Assembly (NCBI GenBank): GCA_020161665.1 | Contig: JAIUPA010000022.1 | Span: 124,001-188,000, forward strand | Direction: 5' to 3' | Source of the DNA: Pseudomonadota bacterium | GTDB taxonomy: Bacteria > Pseudomonadota > Alphaproteobacteria > Rhizobiales > Rhizobiaceae | Length of the DNA stretch: 64,000 nucleotides | Shown here: positions 37,073 through 46,732 of the stretch, piece after piece | How positions within the stretch are numbered: the stretch's first letter is position 1 | Layout of the letters: every line of letters starts with the position of its first letter | Notes under the pieces: generated by a model | The model's input: the letters and a program-made list of their open reading frames with translations, nothing else | What the model was told of the DNA's origin: nothing | Databases searched by the model: none | Translations under genes and position numbers: made by a program

Positions 37073-39217
37073 TCACAACGTGCAGGACACGCAGCCCTGG
37101 ACCTGCGTTCCTTCGAGCGCCATCTGGCGCAGGCGGATGTAGTAGATGGTCTTGATGCCCTTCTTCCACGCGTAGATCTGGGCGCGGTTGATGTCGCGGG
37201 TGGTGGCCGTATCGCGGAAGAAAAGCGTCAGCGACAGGCCCTGATCCACATGCTGCGTCGCCGCCGCGTAGGTATCGATGATCTTGTCCGGGCCGATCTC
37301 GTAGGCATCCTGATAATATTCGAGGTTGTCGTTATCGAGATAGGGTGCCGGGTAATAGACGCGGCCGATCTTGCCTTCCTTGCGGATTTCGATCTTCGAG
37401 ACGATGGGGTGGATCGAAGAGGTCGAGTGGTTGATGTAGGAGATCGATCCCGTCGGCGGCACGGCCTGCAGGTTCTGGTTATAGAGACCCGTTGCCATGA
37501 CGCGCAGTTTCAGCGCCTGCCAGTCTTCCCGTGTCGGGATGGCGATGCCTGCCTTCTCAAAAAGGTCGGCAACACGCTGGGTTTCCGGCTGCCAGTCCTG
37601 CTCTGTATATTTGTCAAAATACGTGCCCGAAGCGTAAGCCGAGTTTTCGAAACCCTTGAAGCTTTCGCCGCGTTCTTCGGCCAGAAGGTTCGAGGCGCGG
37701 ATGGCGTGATAGGCCACCGTGTAGAAATAGATATTGGTGAAATCGACGCCTTCCTTCGAGCCGTAGAAAATGCGTTCACGGGCGAGAAACCCGTGCAGGT
37801 TCATCTGGCCAAGGCCGATGGCGTGGCTTTCGGCATTACCGCGGGCAATCGACGGCACCGAACCAATATGGCTCATGTCGGAGACCGCCGTCAGCGCCCG
37901 GATGGCCGTTTCCACGGTGCGGCCCAGATCGCCGGAATCCATGGCGGCGGCAATGTTCAGCGAGCCGAGATTGCAGGAAATATCCTTGCCAAGATGGGCA
38001 TAGCCCAGATCCTCGTCAAAGCGGCTTTCCTCCGAGACCTGCAGGATTTCCGAGCAGAGGTTCGACATGGTGACGCGCCCGGCAATCGGGTTGGCGCGGT
38101 TCACCGTATCCTCGAACATGATGTAGGGATAACCGCTCTCGAACTGGATTTCGGCAATCACCTGGAAGAAATCGCGGGCCTTGATCTTCTTCTTGGCGAT
38201 GCGCGGATCATCGACCATTTCGCGGTACTTTTCCGTCACCGAAATCTCGGTGAGCGGCACACCATAGATGCGCTGAACATCATAGGGCGAGAAGAGGTAC
38301 ATATCCTCATTGTCGCGCGCCAGCTCAAACGTGATGTCGGGGATGACCACACCGAGCGACAGCGTCTTGATGCGCACCTTCTCGTCGGCATTCTCGCGCT
38401 TGGTGTCGAGAAAACGCATGATATCCGGGTGGTGGGCGTGAAGATAAACAGCCCCCGCCCCCTGGCGCGCGCCCAACTGGTTGGCGTAGGAAAAGCTGTC
38501 TTCCAAAAGCTTCATGACCGGCAGGACGCCCGAAGACTGGTTTTCGATCTGCTTGATCGGTGCCCCGGCCTCGCGAATATTGGTGAGCGAGAGTGCTACG
38601 CCGCCGCCGCGCTTGGAAAGCTGCAGCGCCGAATTGATGGCACGGCCAATCGATTCCATGTTGTCTTCGACGCGCAGCAGGAAGCAGGAGACAAGCTCGC
38701 CGCGCTGCTTTTTGCCCGCATTGAGGAAAGTGGGCGTGGCAGGCTGGAAGCGGCCTGCCATGATCTCGTCAACCAGATCGGTTGCGAGCTTTTCATCGCC
38801 GCGCGCCAAAGCCAGCGCCACCATGCAGACGCGGTCTTCATAGCGTTCCAGATAGCGCTTACCGTCAAAGGTCTTCAGTGTGTAGGACGTGTAATACTTG
38901 AACGCCCCGAGGAAGGTCGGAAAGCGGAACTTCTTGTCATAGGCACGGTCGAACAGGTCGCGCACGAAGTTGAAGGCATATTGGTCGAGCACTTCCTGCT
39001 CGTAATAGCCTTCGGTGACCAGATAGCCGATCTTCTCCCGAAGATTATGGAAGAACACGGTATTCTGGTTGACGTGCTGGAGGAAATATTGCCGCGCCGC
39101 CAGCCGGTCCTTGTCGAACTGGATGGTGCCGTCCTCGCCGTAAAGGTTCAGCATGGCATTGAGCGCATGGAAATCCAGCGCGGTTTCGCTCGCCTTCGGC
39201 GTTTTCGTGAGGGTCAT
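37073..39217 (-). CDS. nrdE: class Ib ribonucleotide reductase alpha subunit
   Basis: NrdE reduces ribonucleoside diphosphates to deoxy forms. The 714-residue protein has the active-site region [17 protein letters not shown], the cysteine pair for substrate reduction (SNLCSEI and the later NLGSLNIA motif region), the NxE radical chemistry residues and the C-terminal redox pair GCVSCTL served by NrdH. It lacks the N-terminal ATP cone of class Ia enzymes, as expected. The ATG at 39217 overlaps the nrdI stop (ATGA); a TTG three codons earlier is less likely. Confidence 0.97.
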   Translation of the reverse strand: MTLTKTPKASETALDFHALNAMLNLYGEDGTIQFDKDRLAARQYFLQHVNQNTVFFHNLREKIGYLVTEGYYEQEVLDQYAFNFVRDLFDRAYDKKFRFPTFLGAFKYYTSYTLKTFDGKRYLERYEDRVCMVALALARGDEKLATDLVDEIMAGRFQPATPTFLNAGKKQRGELVSCFLLRVEDNMESIGRAINSALQLSKRGGGVALSLTNIREAGAPIKQIENQSSGVLPVMKLLEDSFSYANQLGARQGAGAVYLHAHHPDIMRFLDTKRENADEKVRIKTLSLGVVIPDITFELARDNEDMYLFSPYDVQRIYGVPLTEISVTEKYREMVDDPRIAKKKIKARDFFQVIAEIQFESGYPYIMFEDTVNRANPIAGRVTMSNLCSEILQVSEESRFDEDLGYAHLGKDISCNLGSLNIAAAMDSGDLGRTVETAIRALTAVSDMSHIGSVPSIARGNAESHAIGLGQMNLHGFLARERIFYGSKEGVDFTNIYFYTVAYHAIRASNLLAEERGESFKGFENSAYASGTYFDKYTEQDWQPETQRVADLFEKAGIAIPTREDWQALKLRVMATGLYNQNLQAVPPTGSISYINHSTSSIHPIVSKIEIRKEGKIGRVYYPAPYLDNDNLEYYQDAYEIGPDKIIDTYAAATQHVDQGLSLTLFFRDTATTRDINRAQIYAWKKGIKTIYYIRLRQMALEGTQVQGCVSCTL

Positions 39218-39612
39218 CTGGTCCAAAACTGTTCAAGTCCCTTGCTGACATTGTCGAGATCCTCCGCCGTGCCGATGAGTTCGAAACGGAAGAGGAAGGG
39301 CACGCCGCATTTGGCGGCGATGATGTCGCCCGCCAGCGCGTAAGCCGTGCCGAAATTGGTATTGCCGGAAGCAATCACGCCGCGAATTTGGGCGCGGTTG
39401 TGCTCATCGTTCAAAAAGCGGATGACCGGCTTTGGCACCGCGCCCTTGACCTCGCCGCCGCCATAGGTGGGCGTGATGAGCACAAAAGGGCCATCGGCGC
39501 GCGGCGGTGGCGCATCCGGCTCCAGCGGCAGGCGAAGGGCGGGCAAGCCCAGTTTTTCCACGAAGCGGTGCGTATTGCCCGAACGGCTGGAGAAATAGAC
39601 AAGTCCGCCCAT
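39214..39612 (-). CDS. nrdI: NrdI flavodoxin-like protein
   Basis: NrdI supplies the oxidant that forms the dimanganese-tyrosyl cofactor of NrdF. The 132-residue flavodoxin-like protein has the FMN phosphate loop [16 protein letters not shown] near the start, TPTYGGG and the isoalloxazine-contacting GNTNFG loop. It follows nrdH by 16 bases and overlaps nrdE by four bases. Length matches other alphaproteobacterial NrdI proteins. Confidence 0.97.
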   Translation of the reverse strand: MGGLVYFSSRSGNTHRFVEKLGLPALRLPLEPDAPPPRADGPFVLITPTYGGGEVKGAVPKPVIRFLNDEHNRAQIRGVIASGNTNFGTAYALAGDIIAAKCGVPFLFRFELIGTAEDLDNVSKGLEQFWTR

Positions 39613-39628
39613 CGCCCGACGCTCCTGC

Positions 39629-39850
39629 TTACGAAAGGCTGCCGATCATATCCGGGCGGAACCCCGCCCAGTGCATGTCGCCCGCCACGACAACCGGCAC
39701 CTGTCGATAACCAAGGCCCGCGACATGCTCATAGGCATCCTGATCCTTGGAAATATCGATGACCTCATAGGAAACGCCCTGCCGATCAAGGGCGCGGGTG
39801 GTGGCGGTGCATTGGACGCAGGCGGGCTTGGAATAGACGGTGACGTTCAT
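39629..39850 (-). CDS. nrdH: NrdH glutaredoxin-like electron donor
   Basis: NrdH is a small thioredoxin-reductase-dependent redoxin that reduces NrdE. The 73-residue protein starts [14 protein letters not shown], with the CxxC active site (CVQC, residues 11-14), and contains GYRQVPVVV and FRPDMIGSL, typical of NrdH. It is the first gene of nrdHIEF. The leader upstream is about 460 nt long and carries the cobalamin riboswitch. A small hairpin (39892-39910) lies 41 bases before the ATG. Confidence 0.97.
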   Translation of the reverse strand: MNVTVYSKPACVQCTATTRALDRQGVSYEVIDISKDQDAYEHVAGLGYRQVPVVVAGDMHWAGFRPDMIGSLS

Positions 39851-39891
39851 GGTTTTCCTCGTGGATTGAATTGGGCGCATAGAAGAGCGTT

Positions 39892-39910
39892 CCGGCAGCG
39901 GAACTGCCGG
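39892..39910 (-). promoter_or_regulatory. leader hairpin before nrdH
   Basis: A perfect CCGGCAG/CTGCCGG stem with a 5-base loop in the nrd leader, between the riboswitch and the nrdH ribosome site. It is followed by a weakly U-rich stretch (CUCUUCUAU). It could be part of the expression platform, but it is not a classical terminator. Confidence 0.35.
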
Positions 39911-40123
39911 GCAAAGGAGATGGCATAGCGTTTGGGGACGCCTAGAGCGTGATGCGGCTAAACGGGGTTACGATCCGCGCGCGAGAACGGACGAATAAGC
40001 GGTCTGGTACATGGACTTCACCCCGAAGCTCTTTTGGCAGGCGCAAGGGGAAACGGCGCGACCGGCAACGCCGGACACGAACCGTACCCTCCGGACACCC
40101 CGCCGGTGGACGATGACACGTTT

Positions 40124-40305
40124 GAGGCAGGTCTCCTGGCTTGCGGGTCATCGCAACCATCCCGCCTTCCCGGGCTTTCACCCAGTGGCATTTCCGGAAC
40201 GGTTGCTCGCCGCTTACAGTTGCGGGGGCAGCTTCGGGTTTGCCGCTTCATGCGGCGCACCGAATTCCCGTCTTAGCCCGCGATCTTTCGAATCACGGGA
40301 ACCTC
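40124..40305 (-). promoter_or_regulatory. cobalamin (adenosylcobalamin) riboswitch controlling nrdHIEF
   Basis: On the minus strand the element has all the conserved parts in order: GGTTCCCG, GACGGGAATTCGGTGCG, GCTGCCCCCGCAACTGTAAGC, GCCACTGGG, CCCGGGAAGGCGGG, CGATGACCCGC, and the B12 box AAGCCAGGAGACCTGCC at 40125-40142. It lies in the leader of nrdHIEF, with no other gene between it and nrdH. Binding of adenosylcobalamin is expected to switch off expression of this B12-independent reductase. Confidence 0.93.
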
Positions 40306-40307
40306 AG

Positions 40308-40323
40308 ACACAACATATAGTGT
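40308..40323 (-). promoter_or_regulatory. NrdR-like box overlapping the nrdHIEF -10 element
   Basis: The 16-mer ACACAACATATAGTGT differs from the NrdR consensus acaCwAtATaTwGtgt at one position. It overlaps the CTATAT -10 of the nrd promoter. NrdR boxes usually occur in pairs about 31 bases apart; I see no clear second box, so the call rests on one site. Confidence 0.6.
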
Positions 40324-40345
40324 TCCATGGTGAATTTTCCGTCAA
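40315..40345 (-). promoter_or_regulatory. putative nrdHIEF promoter
   Basis: On the minus strand TTGAC (40341-40345) is followed, about 19-20 bases on, by CTATAT (40315-40320), the alphaproteobacterial -10 form. Transcription would start at about 40308, immediately before the riboswitch. Confidence 0.5.
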
Positions 40346-40444
40346 CTTCTATTGTCCGTGATCCACATGGCATTTTTGCCGCAGCCTCTTCACGCCTTGG
40401 GCAAAGCGCCTTAAAACAAGGCCAAACAGCATTTCGGAACGGCC

Positions 40445-40918
40445 ATGTCGAAAACCACGCGCGCCACCCAGACGCTTGCCAAGGCGGGCGTTTCTTTTGA
40501 AACCGTGACCTATGAATACGATCCGGAAGCGCCGCGTGTCGGCCTTCAGGCCGCCGAAGCCATTGGCGAAAGCCCGCGCCGCGTCTTGAAAACGCTGATG
40601 GCAACGGTGGATGGCAAGCCGGTCTGCGCCGTCATTCCCTCCGATTGCGAAGTGAGCATGAAGAAGCTCGCCGCCGCCTTTTCCGGCAAGTCCGCCGAGA
40701 TGATGAAGCCCGTCGATGCGGAACGGCTGACGGGGTATCACGTCGGCGGCATCAGCCCCTTCGGCCAGAAGAAGATCGTGCCGACCGCCATCGAGGCGAG
40801 CGCACTCGAAGAGGCCTATGTCTATATGAACGGCGGGCAGCGGGGCCTTCAGGTGCGGCTTAACCCGAAAGCCGCCCTCCTCGCCCTGAAAGCCAAGGCC
40901 GCGCCCCTGATTGCCTGA
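40445..40918 (+). CDS. ybaK: Cys-tRNA(Pro)/Cys-tRNA(Cys) deacylase YbaK
   Basis: YbaK hydrolyses Cys-tRNA(Pro) made in error by prolyl-tRNA synthetase. The 157-residue protein starts with TRATQTLAKAGVSFE and has VLKTLMATVDGKPVCAVIP with the catalytic Lys near residue 50, and YHVGGISPFGQKK, the family glycine loop. It is of standard length. It diverges from the nrd operon, so its promoter shares the 120-base gap upstream. AAAACAAGG lies before the start region. Confidence 0.95.
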   Translation: MSKTTRATQTLAKAGVSFETVTYEYDPEAPRVGLQAAEAIGESPRRVLKTLMATVDGKPVCAVIPSDCEVSMKKLAAAFSGKSAEMMKPVDAERLTGYHVGGISPFGQKKIVPTAIEASALEEAYVYMNGGQRGLQVRLNPKAALLALKAKAAPLIA

Positions 40919-40987
40919 GGCGGATTCCCCTTTGCCACCTGATGGTCTATCGTCCCTCTCCCCGATCCCGATAAAAGCAGGTTTTCC

Positions 40988-42235
40988 ATGACGCTCGATA
41001 ACCCCGCCATCATTGATCCGATCAAGCTTGCCCGGCTGGCGCTGACCGCCGTGAAGGTTGGCCTTCGGCTGGAAAAGGGGCAGGATCTGGTGATCACCGC
41101 GCCGATTGCCGCGCTGCCGCTGGTGCGCCTCATCACCGAAGAAGCCTATAAGGCCGGTGCCGGACTGGTCACGACCTTCTATTCCGATGAAGCGGCAACC
41201 CTTGCCCGATACGCCCATGCGCCGGACGAAAGCTTCGACCGGGCGAGCGGCTGGCTTTATGAAGGCATGGCCAAGGCCTATGCCGGAAACGCGGCGCGGC
41301 TGGCCATTTCCGGCGACAATCCGATGATGCTGGCTGCGGCCGATCCGGCCAAGGTGGCGCGCGCCAACCGGGCCAATTCCATGGCCTACAAGCCCGCACT
41401 TGAGAAGATTTCCAACTTCGACATCAACTGGAACATCGTTTCCTATCCGAACCCCTCCTGGGCGCGGCAGGTGTTTCCTGATCTGCCGGAAGACGAAGCT
41501 GTCCACAAGCTGGCGGAGGCCATCTTTGCCGCTTCGCGTGTTGATCGCGATGATCCGGTTGCGGCCTGGGCCGAGCACAATGCCAGCCTCAAGACGCGCT
41601 CCAGTTGGCTGAACGACAAGCGCTTTTCGGCACTCCACTTCACCGGCCCCGGCACGGACCTGACCGTGGGGCTTGCCGATGATCACGAATGGCATGGTGG
41701 CGCCTCGACGGCCAATAACGGCATTACCTGCAACCCGAATATCCCGACCGAGGAAGTGTTCACCACGCCGCATGCGCTGCGCGTTGAAGGCACGGTGTGC
41801 TCGACCAAGCCGCTGTCGCATCAGGGCACGCTGATCGATGATATTCAGGTGCGTTTCGAGGGCGGGCGTATCGTCGACGCCAAGGCTTCACGCGGCGAAG
41901 AAGTGCTGTTGAAGGTGCTCGATACGGATGAAGGCGCGCGCCGTCTAGGCGAAGTGGCACTGGTGCCGCATTCCTCGCCGATTTCGGCAAGCGGCATTCT
42001 CTTCCTCAACACGCTGTTTGACGAAAACGCCTCGTGCCACATCGCGCTTGGCCAGTGCTACTCGAAGTGCTTCCTGAATGGCGCAAGCCTTTCGCAGGAC
42101 GAGATCACGGCCAAGGGCGGCAATTCCAGCCTGATCCATATCGACTGGATGATCGGCTCGGACCAGGTGGACATTGACGGCATCACCGCCGATGGCAGCC
42201 GCGTTGCCGTGTTCCGCAAGGGCGAATGGGCCTGA
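40988..42235 (+). CDS. M29 family metallo-aminopeptidase
   Basis: The 415-residue protein belongs to the M29 (AmpS/PepS/aminopeptidase T) family, dimeric cytosolic zinc or cobalt aminopeptidases. Likely metal-binding regions are NIPTEEVFTTP (Glu near residue 255), EVALVPHSSPISASG, ENASCHIALG (His near 345) and HIDWMIGSDQVDIDG near the C-terminus. The N-terminal subdomain (VKVGLRLEKGQDLVI) is typical. It lies 69 bases after ybaK, and its stop is five bases from the convergent quinone reductase gene. Confidence 0.94.
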   Translation: MTLDNPAIIDPIKLARLALTAVKVGLRLEKGQDLVITAPIAALPLVRLITEEAYKAGAGLVTTFYSDEAATLARYAHAPDESFDRASGWLYEGMAKAYAGNAARLAISGDNPMMLAAADPAKVARANRANSMAYKPALEKISNFDINWNIVSYPNPSWARQVFPDLPEDEAVHKLAEAIFAASRVDRDDPVAAWAEHNASLKTRSSWLNDKRFSALHFTGPGTDLTVGLADDHEWHGGASTANNGITCNPNIPTEEVFTTPHALRVEGTVCSTKPLSHQGTLIDDIQVRFEGGRIVDAKASRGEEVLLKVLDTDEGARRLGEVALVPHSSPISASGILFLNTLFDENASCHIALGQCYSKCFLNGASLSQDEITAKGGNSSLIHIDWMIGSDQVDIDGITADGSRVAVFRKGEWA

Positions 42236-42240
42236 GCCAC

Positions 42241-42834
42241 TTACCTCAGTTCAAGAACCTGACGGCGCACCTTTTCCAGATGCGCCGTCAACTGCGGTTC
42301 CTTCTGACGATCCATATCGTGCAGGTTGAGCATGCGGAATTGGACGCCGCGCCCGCAGCACACGGCCAGGCCGCGCTTTAAAATGCGGCGCACGGGATCG
42401 CCCATATAGAATTTCACCAGCCACCAGGGCGAGCCCGTGGTGGTGAAGGCCCAGAAATGGCGAATATTCGTCAGGCCGGGGCGAATGCGTCCACCGTCCA
42501 AATCATGCAGGAAGGCCGTATCCGGCGCAAAAACGCGGTCGAAAAAACCTTTCAGGATGGCCGGGAAATTGAACCACCATTGCGGGAAGACAAGGAACAG
42601 CCCTTCCGCCGCCTTCAGGCGTGCAATCAGCGGATCGACGCCGGACGCGGTAAAAGGCCGGTCGAAATAACCGCGCCGTTCCGCCTGCGTCAGTTCCGGC
42701 TCAAAACCCTCGGAGTAGAGGTCCAGAAAATCCACCGTATGGCCGTTCTCTTCCAGCGCCGTCTTCACCGTCGCGGCAATCGACGCCGCATAGCTTTCGG
42801 GCAGAGGGTGGGCGAGAACGAGAAGGATATGCAT
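42241..42834 (-). CDS. NAD(P)H:quinone oxidoreductase (flavodoxin-like fold)
   Basis: The 197-residue protein fits the NQO1/MdaB-type flavodoxin-fold reductases that use FAD or FMN to reduce quinones. Family features are LVLAHPLPESYAASIAATVK at the start, LFLVFPQWWFNFPAILKGFFDRVF (flavin-contacting loop) and FAFTTTGSP-like FWAFTTTGSPWWL. It is preceded by xseA on the same strand, 9 bases away, suggesting co-transcription without functional relation. Substrate specificity is not predictable. Confidence 0.9.
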   Translation of the reverse strand: MHILLVLAHPLPESYAASIAATVKTALEENGHTVDFLDLYSEGFEPELTQAERRGYFDRPFTASGVDPLIARLKAAEGLFLVFPQWWFNFPAILKGFFDRVFAPDTAFLHDLDGGRIRPGLTNIRHFWAFTTTGSPWWLVKFYMGDPVRRILKRGLAVCCGRGVQFRMLNLHDMDRQKEPQLTAHLEKVRRQVLELR

Positions 42835-42843
42835 GCGAAAACC

Positions 42844-44448
42844 TCAAAACAGGCTGCCCTGACCGGAAGAACCCTTCTCCGGACGGGGATTGCGCTTTTT
42901 TAGCGCTGACGGGGCAGGAGCAGCAGGCAGCGCCGGCTCGGGCGCGCTTCCACCCACGGTGGCCACCACTCTACCATCGGCAAACTGAATTTGGACGGCC
43001 TCCAGCGTCATCGCAGCTTCGGCGCGAGTGACAACCCGGTCCTGACCGTCGCGAATGACCGCATATCCGCGCTTCAGCACGTTATCGTAAGAGAGCGATT
43101 GCAGCATGCGCTCCTGCGCCGCCAAGGTCTGGCGATGATGCCGGATGACGGTGCCGATGGCCGTTTCAACACGCCCGGACAGCGAGACAAGGCGTTCGCG
43201 CTTGCGGCCCGTGTCCCCGGAAAGACGCTCGGGAAATGCACGCAGCGCCACATCGGCGCGCTCCACCCGACCCCGGGCGGCGAGAAGATTGCGCTCCACG
43301 ATACGTTCGATGCGGGCAAGCTTTTCGGCCAGCGTCTGACGCTGCTGGCTGATGCGGGCCGATAGCATGTCGGGGCGCAGGCGAAGGGCCACCTTTTCCA
43401 GCGTGCGCCGCTTGGTGAGTGCCGTCATTTCCAGACCGCGCCCCAGACCGGCTGCCGCTTCATCGAAGCGGCGACGCGGCAGGGCCAGCAACTGGTCTAG
43501 CGAGGGCAAGGCCCGGACGAGGGAGCGCAGCGCCTGACCCCGGTTCTGCATCTGGCGCGACATGGCCCCTTGCAGGCGGGCCGAAAGGCTGGCGATCTGC
43601 GCTTCCAGCTCTGCCTTCACAGGCAGCGCCATTTCTGCCGCCCCGGTGGGCGTCGGCGCGCGCACGTCAGCGGCGTGGTCGATCAGTGTCCAGTCCGTTT
43701 CATGGCCGACGGCGGAAATCAGCGGAATGCGGCTGGCGGCAGCGGCCCGCACCACACTCTCGTCGTTGAAGCTCCAGAGGTCCTCGAGACTGCCGCCGCC
43801 GCGCGCCACGATCAGTACATCCGGTCGCGCGATTTCGCCGTCTTCCGGCAGGGCATTAAAGCCCTCGATGGCGCGCGCCACTTCGTCGCCAGAGCCTTCG
43901 CCCTGCACCTTGACCGGCCAGACCACCACATGGACGGGAAAGCGATCCGCAATGCGGTGCAGGATGTCGCGAATGACCGCCCCGGTCGGCGAGGTGACGA
44001 CGCCGACGACCATCGGCAGATAGGGCAGCGGCTTCTTGGCAGCTTCATCGAAGAGGCCTTCGGCGGCCAGCTTGCGGCGGCGTTCCTCCAAAAGCGCCAT
44101 CAGCGCGCCGACGCCCGCAGGCTCAAGGCTTTCGATGACGATCTGGTATTTCGATGAGCCGGGGAAGGTTGTGACCTTGCCGGTGGCGATGACTTCCATG
44201 CCCTCTTCCGGGCGAAACTTCAGCCGTCCAAACGTGCCTTTCCAGATCACCGCATCGATGCGGGACTTGTCATCCTTCAGGGAAAAATAGGCATGGCCGG
44301 AGGAATGCGGGCCGCGATAGCCGGAAATCTCGCCGCGCAGGCGGATGTGATCGAAGGCCGTCTCGATGGTGCGCTTGATCGAGCCGGAAAGCTCCGAAAC
44401 CGTAAACTCGGCAAGGTTGCTCGGGGAATCATCAAAAAATGCGCTCAT
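42844..44448 (-). CDS. xseA: exodeoxyribonuclease VII large subunit
   Basis: XseA with XseB degrades single-stranded DNA to short oligonucleotides. The 534-residue protein has the N-terminal OB fold ([48 protein letters not shown]), the catalytic domain with [39 protein letters not shown] and [28 protein letters not shown], and the long coiled-coil region (about 280-430). The C-terminal 40 residues are proline-rich and disordered. It diverges from the spike module. Confidence 0.96.
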   Translation of the reverse strand: MSAFFDDSPSNLAEFTVSELSGSIKRTIETAFDHIRLRGEISGYRGPHSSGHAYFSLKDDKSRIDAVIWKGTFGRLKFRPEEGMEVIATGKVTTFPGSSKYQIVIESLEPAGVGALMALLEERRRKLAAEGLFDEAAKKPLPYLPMVVGVVTSPTGAVIRDILHRIADRFPVHVVVWPVKVQGEGSGDEVARAIEGFNALPEDGEIARPDVLIVARGGGSLEDLWSFNDESVVRAAAASRIPLISAVGHETDWTLIDHAADVRAPTPTGAAEMALPVKAELEAQIASLSARLQGAMSRQMQNRGQALRSLVRALPSLDQLLALPRRRFDEAAAGLGRGLEMTALTKRRTLEKVALRLRPDMLSARISQQRQTLAEKLARIERIVERNLLAARGRVERADVALRAFPERLSGDTGRKRERLVSLSGRVETAIGTVIRHHRQTLAAQERMLQSLSYDNVLKRGYAVIRDGQDRVVTRAEAAMTLEAVQIQFADGRVVATVGGSAPEPALPAAPAPSALKKRNPRPEKGSSGQGSLF

Positions 44449-44587
44449 GGGACTTTATCGCATGGCTGAACGGGGAAAACGAAGCGAATTTCGGCTTGTT
44501 CCTCAAGGCAGACACGGCTTTTTCATCGGCATGGCGCGGGACGGCGACACAATCGAGACATCGTTTTCTCAAGTGTCAGGAGCCACC

Positions 44588-44851
44588 ATGCCCGATCTCT
44601 TTGCCAATGTTCACCCTTCCCTGTCCGGTCCGGCCACGTCGGCGTTTTCCGTGACGCCCAGCGATACGGCGGAATTTTCGACGCCGCCGCGCGCGCTCTA
44701 CGTGGGCGGCGATGGCGATCTGGCGATCAAGACGCTTTCGGGCGATGTGGTCACGCTGACCTCTGTCGCGGGCGGCAGCATTCTGCCGATCCGGGTCGCC
44801 CGCGTTCTCTCCACCGGCACCACGGCCACCGGCATCGTGGGTCTTGTCTGA
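44588..44851 (+). CDS. spike base protein like GTA GhsA (Rcc01079 family)
   Basis: The 87-residue product resembles the phage-like spike base family typified by Rcc01079 of Rhodobacter capsulatus, a component of gene transfer agent head spikes. Visible features are SAFSVTPSDTAEFSTPPRALYVGGDGDL, taken in parts as the N-terminal DTAEFSTPPRALYVG motif, then DVVTLTSVAGGSILPIRV and the end TATGIVGLV. This pattern (T-PRALYVG-GDGDL, G-LPIRV-V-STGTTA) is typical of the family from memory. AGGAG lies seven bases before the ATG. The stop overlaps the next start by one base. No phage structural or integration genes adjoin it. Confidence 0.8.
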   Translation: MPDLFANVHPSLSGPATSAFSVTPSDTAEFSTPPRALYVGGDGDLAIKTLSGDVVTLTSVAGGSILPIRVARVLSTGTTATGIVGLV

Positions 44852-46227
44852 TGCTGGGCCTTGCCTTTTCCCCCTGGCGGGGCGCTTCGCGCCGCCGCTG
44901 GCCGAAACCGGGTGAGAATACGATCACCGCCTTTTCGGGCGGTACGCTCGGCCCCGGTTTGATCGCCGATTTCAAACGCCGCCGCTTTGCTCTGCCGAAA
45001 TCCATGACGGCGGCGCAGATTCTGGCCGCCACCCCGGCCCAGATTGCCGCCGCCCTCAAATCCACCGCCTTTGCCGATCTCTTCGACTTCGCACGCGCCA
45101 GTGCGGCGACCTATTTCGATGCCTCCGGCACACTTGTCACGGCAGACATCAACCAGCCGCGCTTTGCCGCCGATGGGCTTTTGCTGGAAGGCCCGGCCAC
45201 CAACTTCATCCGCAATTCGGTGCTGGGGGGAGCGGTGGTGGGTGCTTTGGGCAGTGGCGGTCAGCTTGCAACCAACCTGTCCATGTCGGCAGCCGTTGGC
45301 GGCGATCTGGTGACATCGGTTGCGGCCATCGGTGTCGAGTCTGGCTATGCCTATATCGACATCCGGTTCGTCGGGCAGAATACGACGCCGCGTTACCTCA
45401 ATCTGGAATCATCCACCACCATTCCAGCCGTTGCGGGGGATGCCCGTCTTTTCTCGGCCATGGTGCGTCTGGTCGCTGGATCGCTGGCGAACACGTCCGA
45501 TCTTCAGATCGTGCTGTCTGAGCGCAATACGTCCGGAACGAATGCCACCGGGTCCCTTGCCACCGGCGTGGATATCAAACCGACCATCACGTCGGGCGCA
45601 CGGCGTTCCCTCTCGCGCACGATAGCGGCGGCGGATGCCGCCTATGTCTTGCCCTATCTCCGCATTCCTGCCGCCACTGGCCCGGTCGATTTTACACTGC
45701 GGCTCGCGTTGCTTCAGTGCGAGGCGGGCCTTGAGGCGTCATCGCCGATCATGACCAATGGCAGCGCCGTGACGCGTGCTGCCGACAATGCCAAGCTCTC
45801 GGCCAAGGCAGCGGCGGTTCTTCAGCGTGTAAGCGCTGGTCTGCTCATCCAAGGCAGCGGAACCAAGGGGGCTTATGGTCGTATCATTGGCGGTTCGACA
45901 GGTTCGACTGGACAGATGATCAGTCTGTCTTCAACTGAAAATGCAGTCCGCATCGGTCGTGCGGCGCCAACGACAATTGCGGCCGTGACAACGCCGCTCC
46001 CCAATTTTGGTCTGGCAGCGGGCTGGAGCGATAGCGGCCGTGCTGGCAGCTATCAAGGATCTGCCACCGTTGTGGCAGCATCCGTGCTCGATGTCGATTT
46101 GAGCAACATCTATATCGGACGTGATGGGAGCGGCAACTTTGCGCCCGGTTATTATCGTCAGTTTGTCGCATGGCCCGCACGACCGGCCGATGCGGCGCTT
46201 GCCGGAAAGGCGGTTGCCTATGTTTGA
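44851..46227 (+). CDS. phage-like spike or fibre protein (GhsB-like position)
   Basis: The 458-residue protein has an N-terminal segment (about 1-85) that would fit attachment to a base. Next comes the widespread phage tail/fibre motif FARASAATYFDASG with PRFAADGLLLEGPATNFI (about 85-125), then a long beta-rich region that looks like lectin or carbohydrate-binding modules, ending in an AWPARPADAALAGKAVAYV tail typical of phage fibre C-termini. It follows the spike base gene with a one-base overlap, as the spike pair does in Rhodobacter. Binding of a cell-surface polysaccharide is the inferred role. Confidence 0.75.
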   Translation: MLGLAFSPWRGASRRRWPKPGENTITAFSGGTLGPGLIADFKRRRFALPKSMTAAQILAATPAQIAAALKSTAFADLFDFARASAATYFDASGTLVTADINQPRFAADGLLLEGPATNFIRNSVLGGAVVGALGSGGQLATNLSMSAAVGGDLVTSVAAIGVESGYAYIDIRFVGQNTTPRYLNLESSTTIPAVAGDARLFSAMVRLVAGSLANTSDLQIVLSERNTSGTNATGSLATGVDIKPTITSGARRSLSRTIAAADAAYVLPYLRIPAATGPVDFTLRLALLQCEAGLEASSPIMTNGSAVTRAADNAKLSAKAAAVLQRVSAGLLIQGSGTKGAYGRIIGGSTGSTGQMISLSSTENAVRIGRAAPTTIAAVTTPLPNFGLAAGWSDSGRAGSYQGSATVVAASVLDVDLSNIYIGRDGSGNFAPGYYRQFVAWPARPADAALAGKAVAYV

Positions 46228-46633
46228 TTATCTTCTTTGCTATCCGACCGAGGCCGAGCGTCCCGCTGTTCCATCCGGTCTCGCCGCCTTCGAGGATGGG
46301 GCCGGGCGCACCTGGATGCCGGTGTCTTGCATTCTGGATGAAGGAACGTTCGACCCGGCGACAGGTGAGGTTATCACGCCCCCCGTTCTTGCACCGGGCT
46401 TGTGGATGGTCGTGCGGGCGAAAACCCGCCAAGCCGACCTTGAGGCCGATCCGTCCTGCCTGATCGTCACCGACAGCGAACGGGCCGCCAAGGGGCTGCC
46501 TTTCGTGCTGGTCTGCAAACTCTTGCCCGAGACCCCGCTCGGGCGTGTTTCACCCGTCTTTGCCGGTGACGCCTATCCCTTTCCGCAAGGCCCGGCGAGC
46601 GGTCTTTTGCCCCTGATGGTGGAGGATGCCTGA
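46220..46633 (+). CDS. small protein of the spike module, unknown function
   Basis: This 137-residue protein begins inside the last codons of the fibre gene (8-base overlap), so it is translationally coupled to it. It starts MFDYLLCYPTEAERPAVPSG and is rich in prolines and small residues, without membrane helices or cysteine motifs beyond three isolated cysteines. I do not recognise it. Coupling to the fibre gene suggests a chaperone or accessory component of the same structure, but a metabolic passenger cannot be excluded. Confidence 0.65.
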   Translation: MFDYLLCYPTEAERPAVPSGLAAFEDGAGRTWMPVSCILDEGTFDPATGEVITPPVLAPGLWMVVRAKTRQADLEADPSCLIVTDSERAAKGLPFVLVCKLLPETPLGRVSPVFAGDAYPFPQGPASGLLPLMVEDA

Positions 46634-46732
46634 CGCCAAACACAAACGTGATCGATGAGGCCGCATGCAAGCCATTTTTAACGGGTGATCTGTATATTCG
46701 CAGGAACTGAAAATAAATCGGGAGGAGCCCGG

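Noticed and set aside
37250..39343. Plus-strand open frame of 697 codons across nrdE
   Set aside because: Antisense shadow of nrdE with compositionally biased translation.
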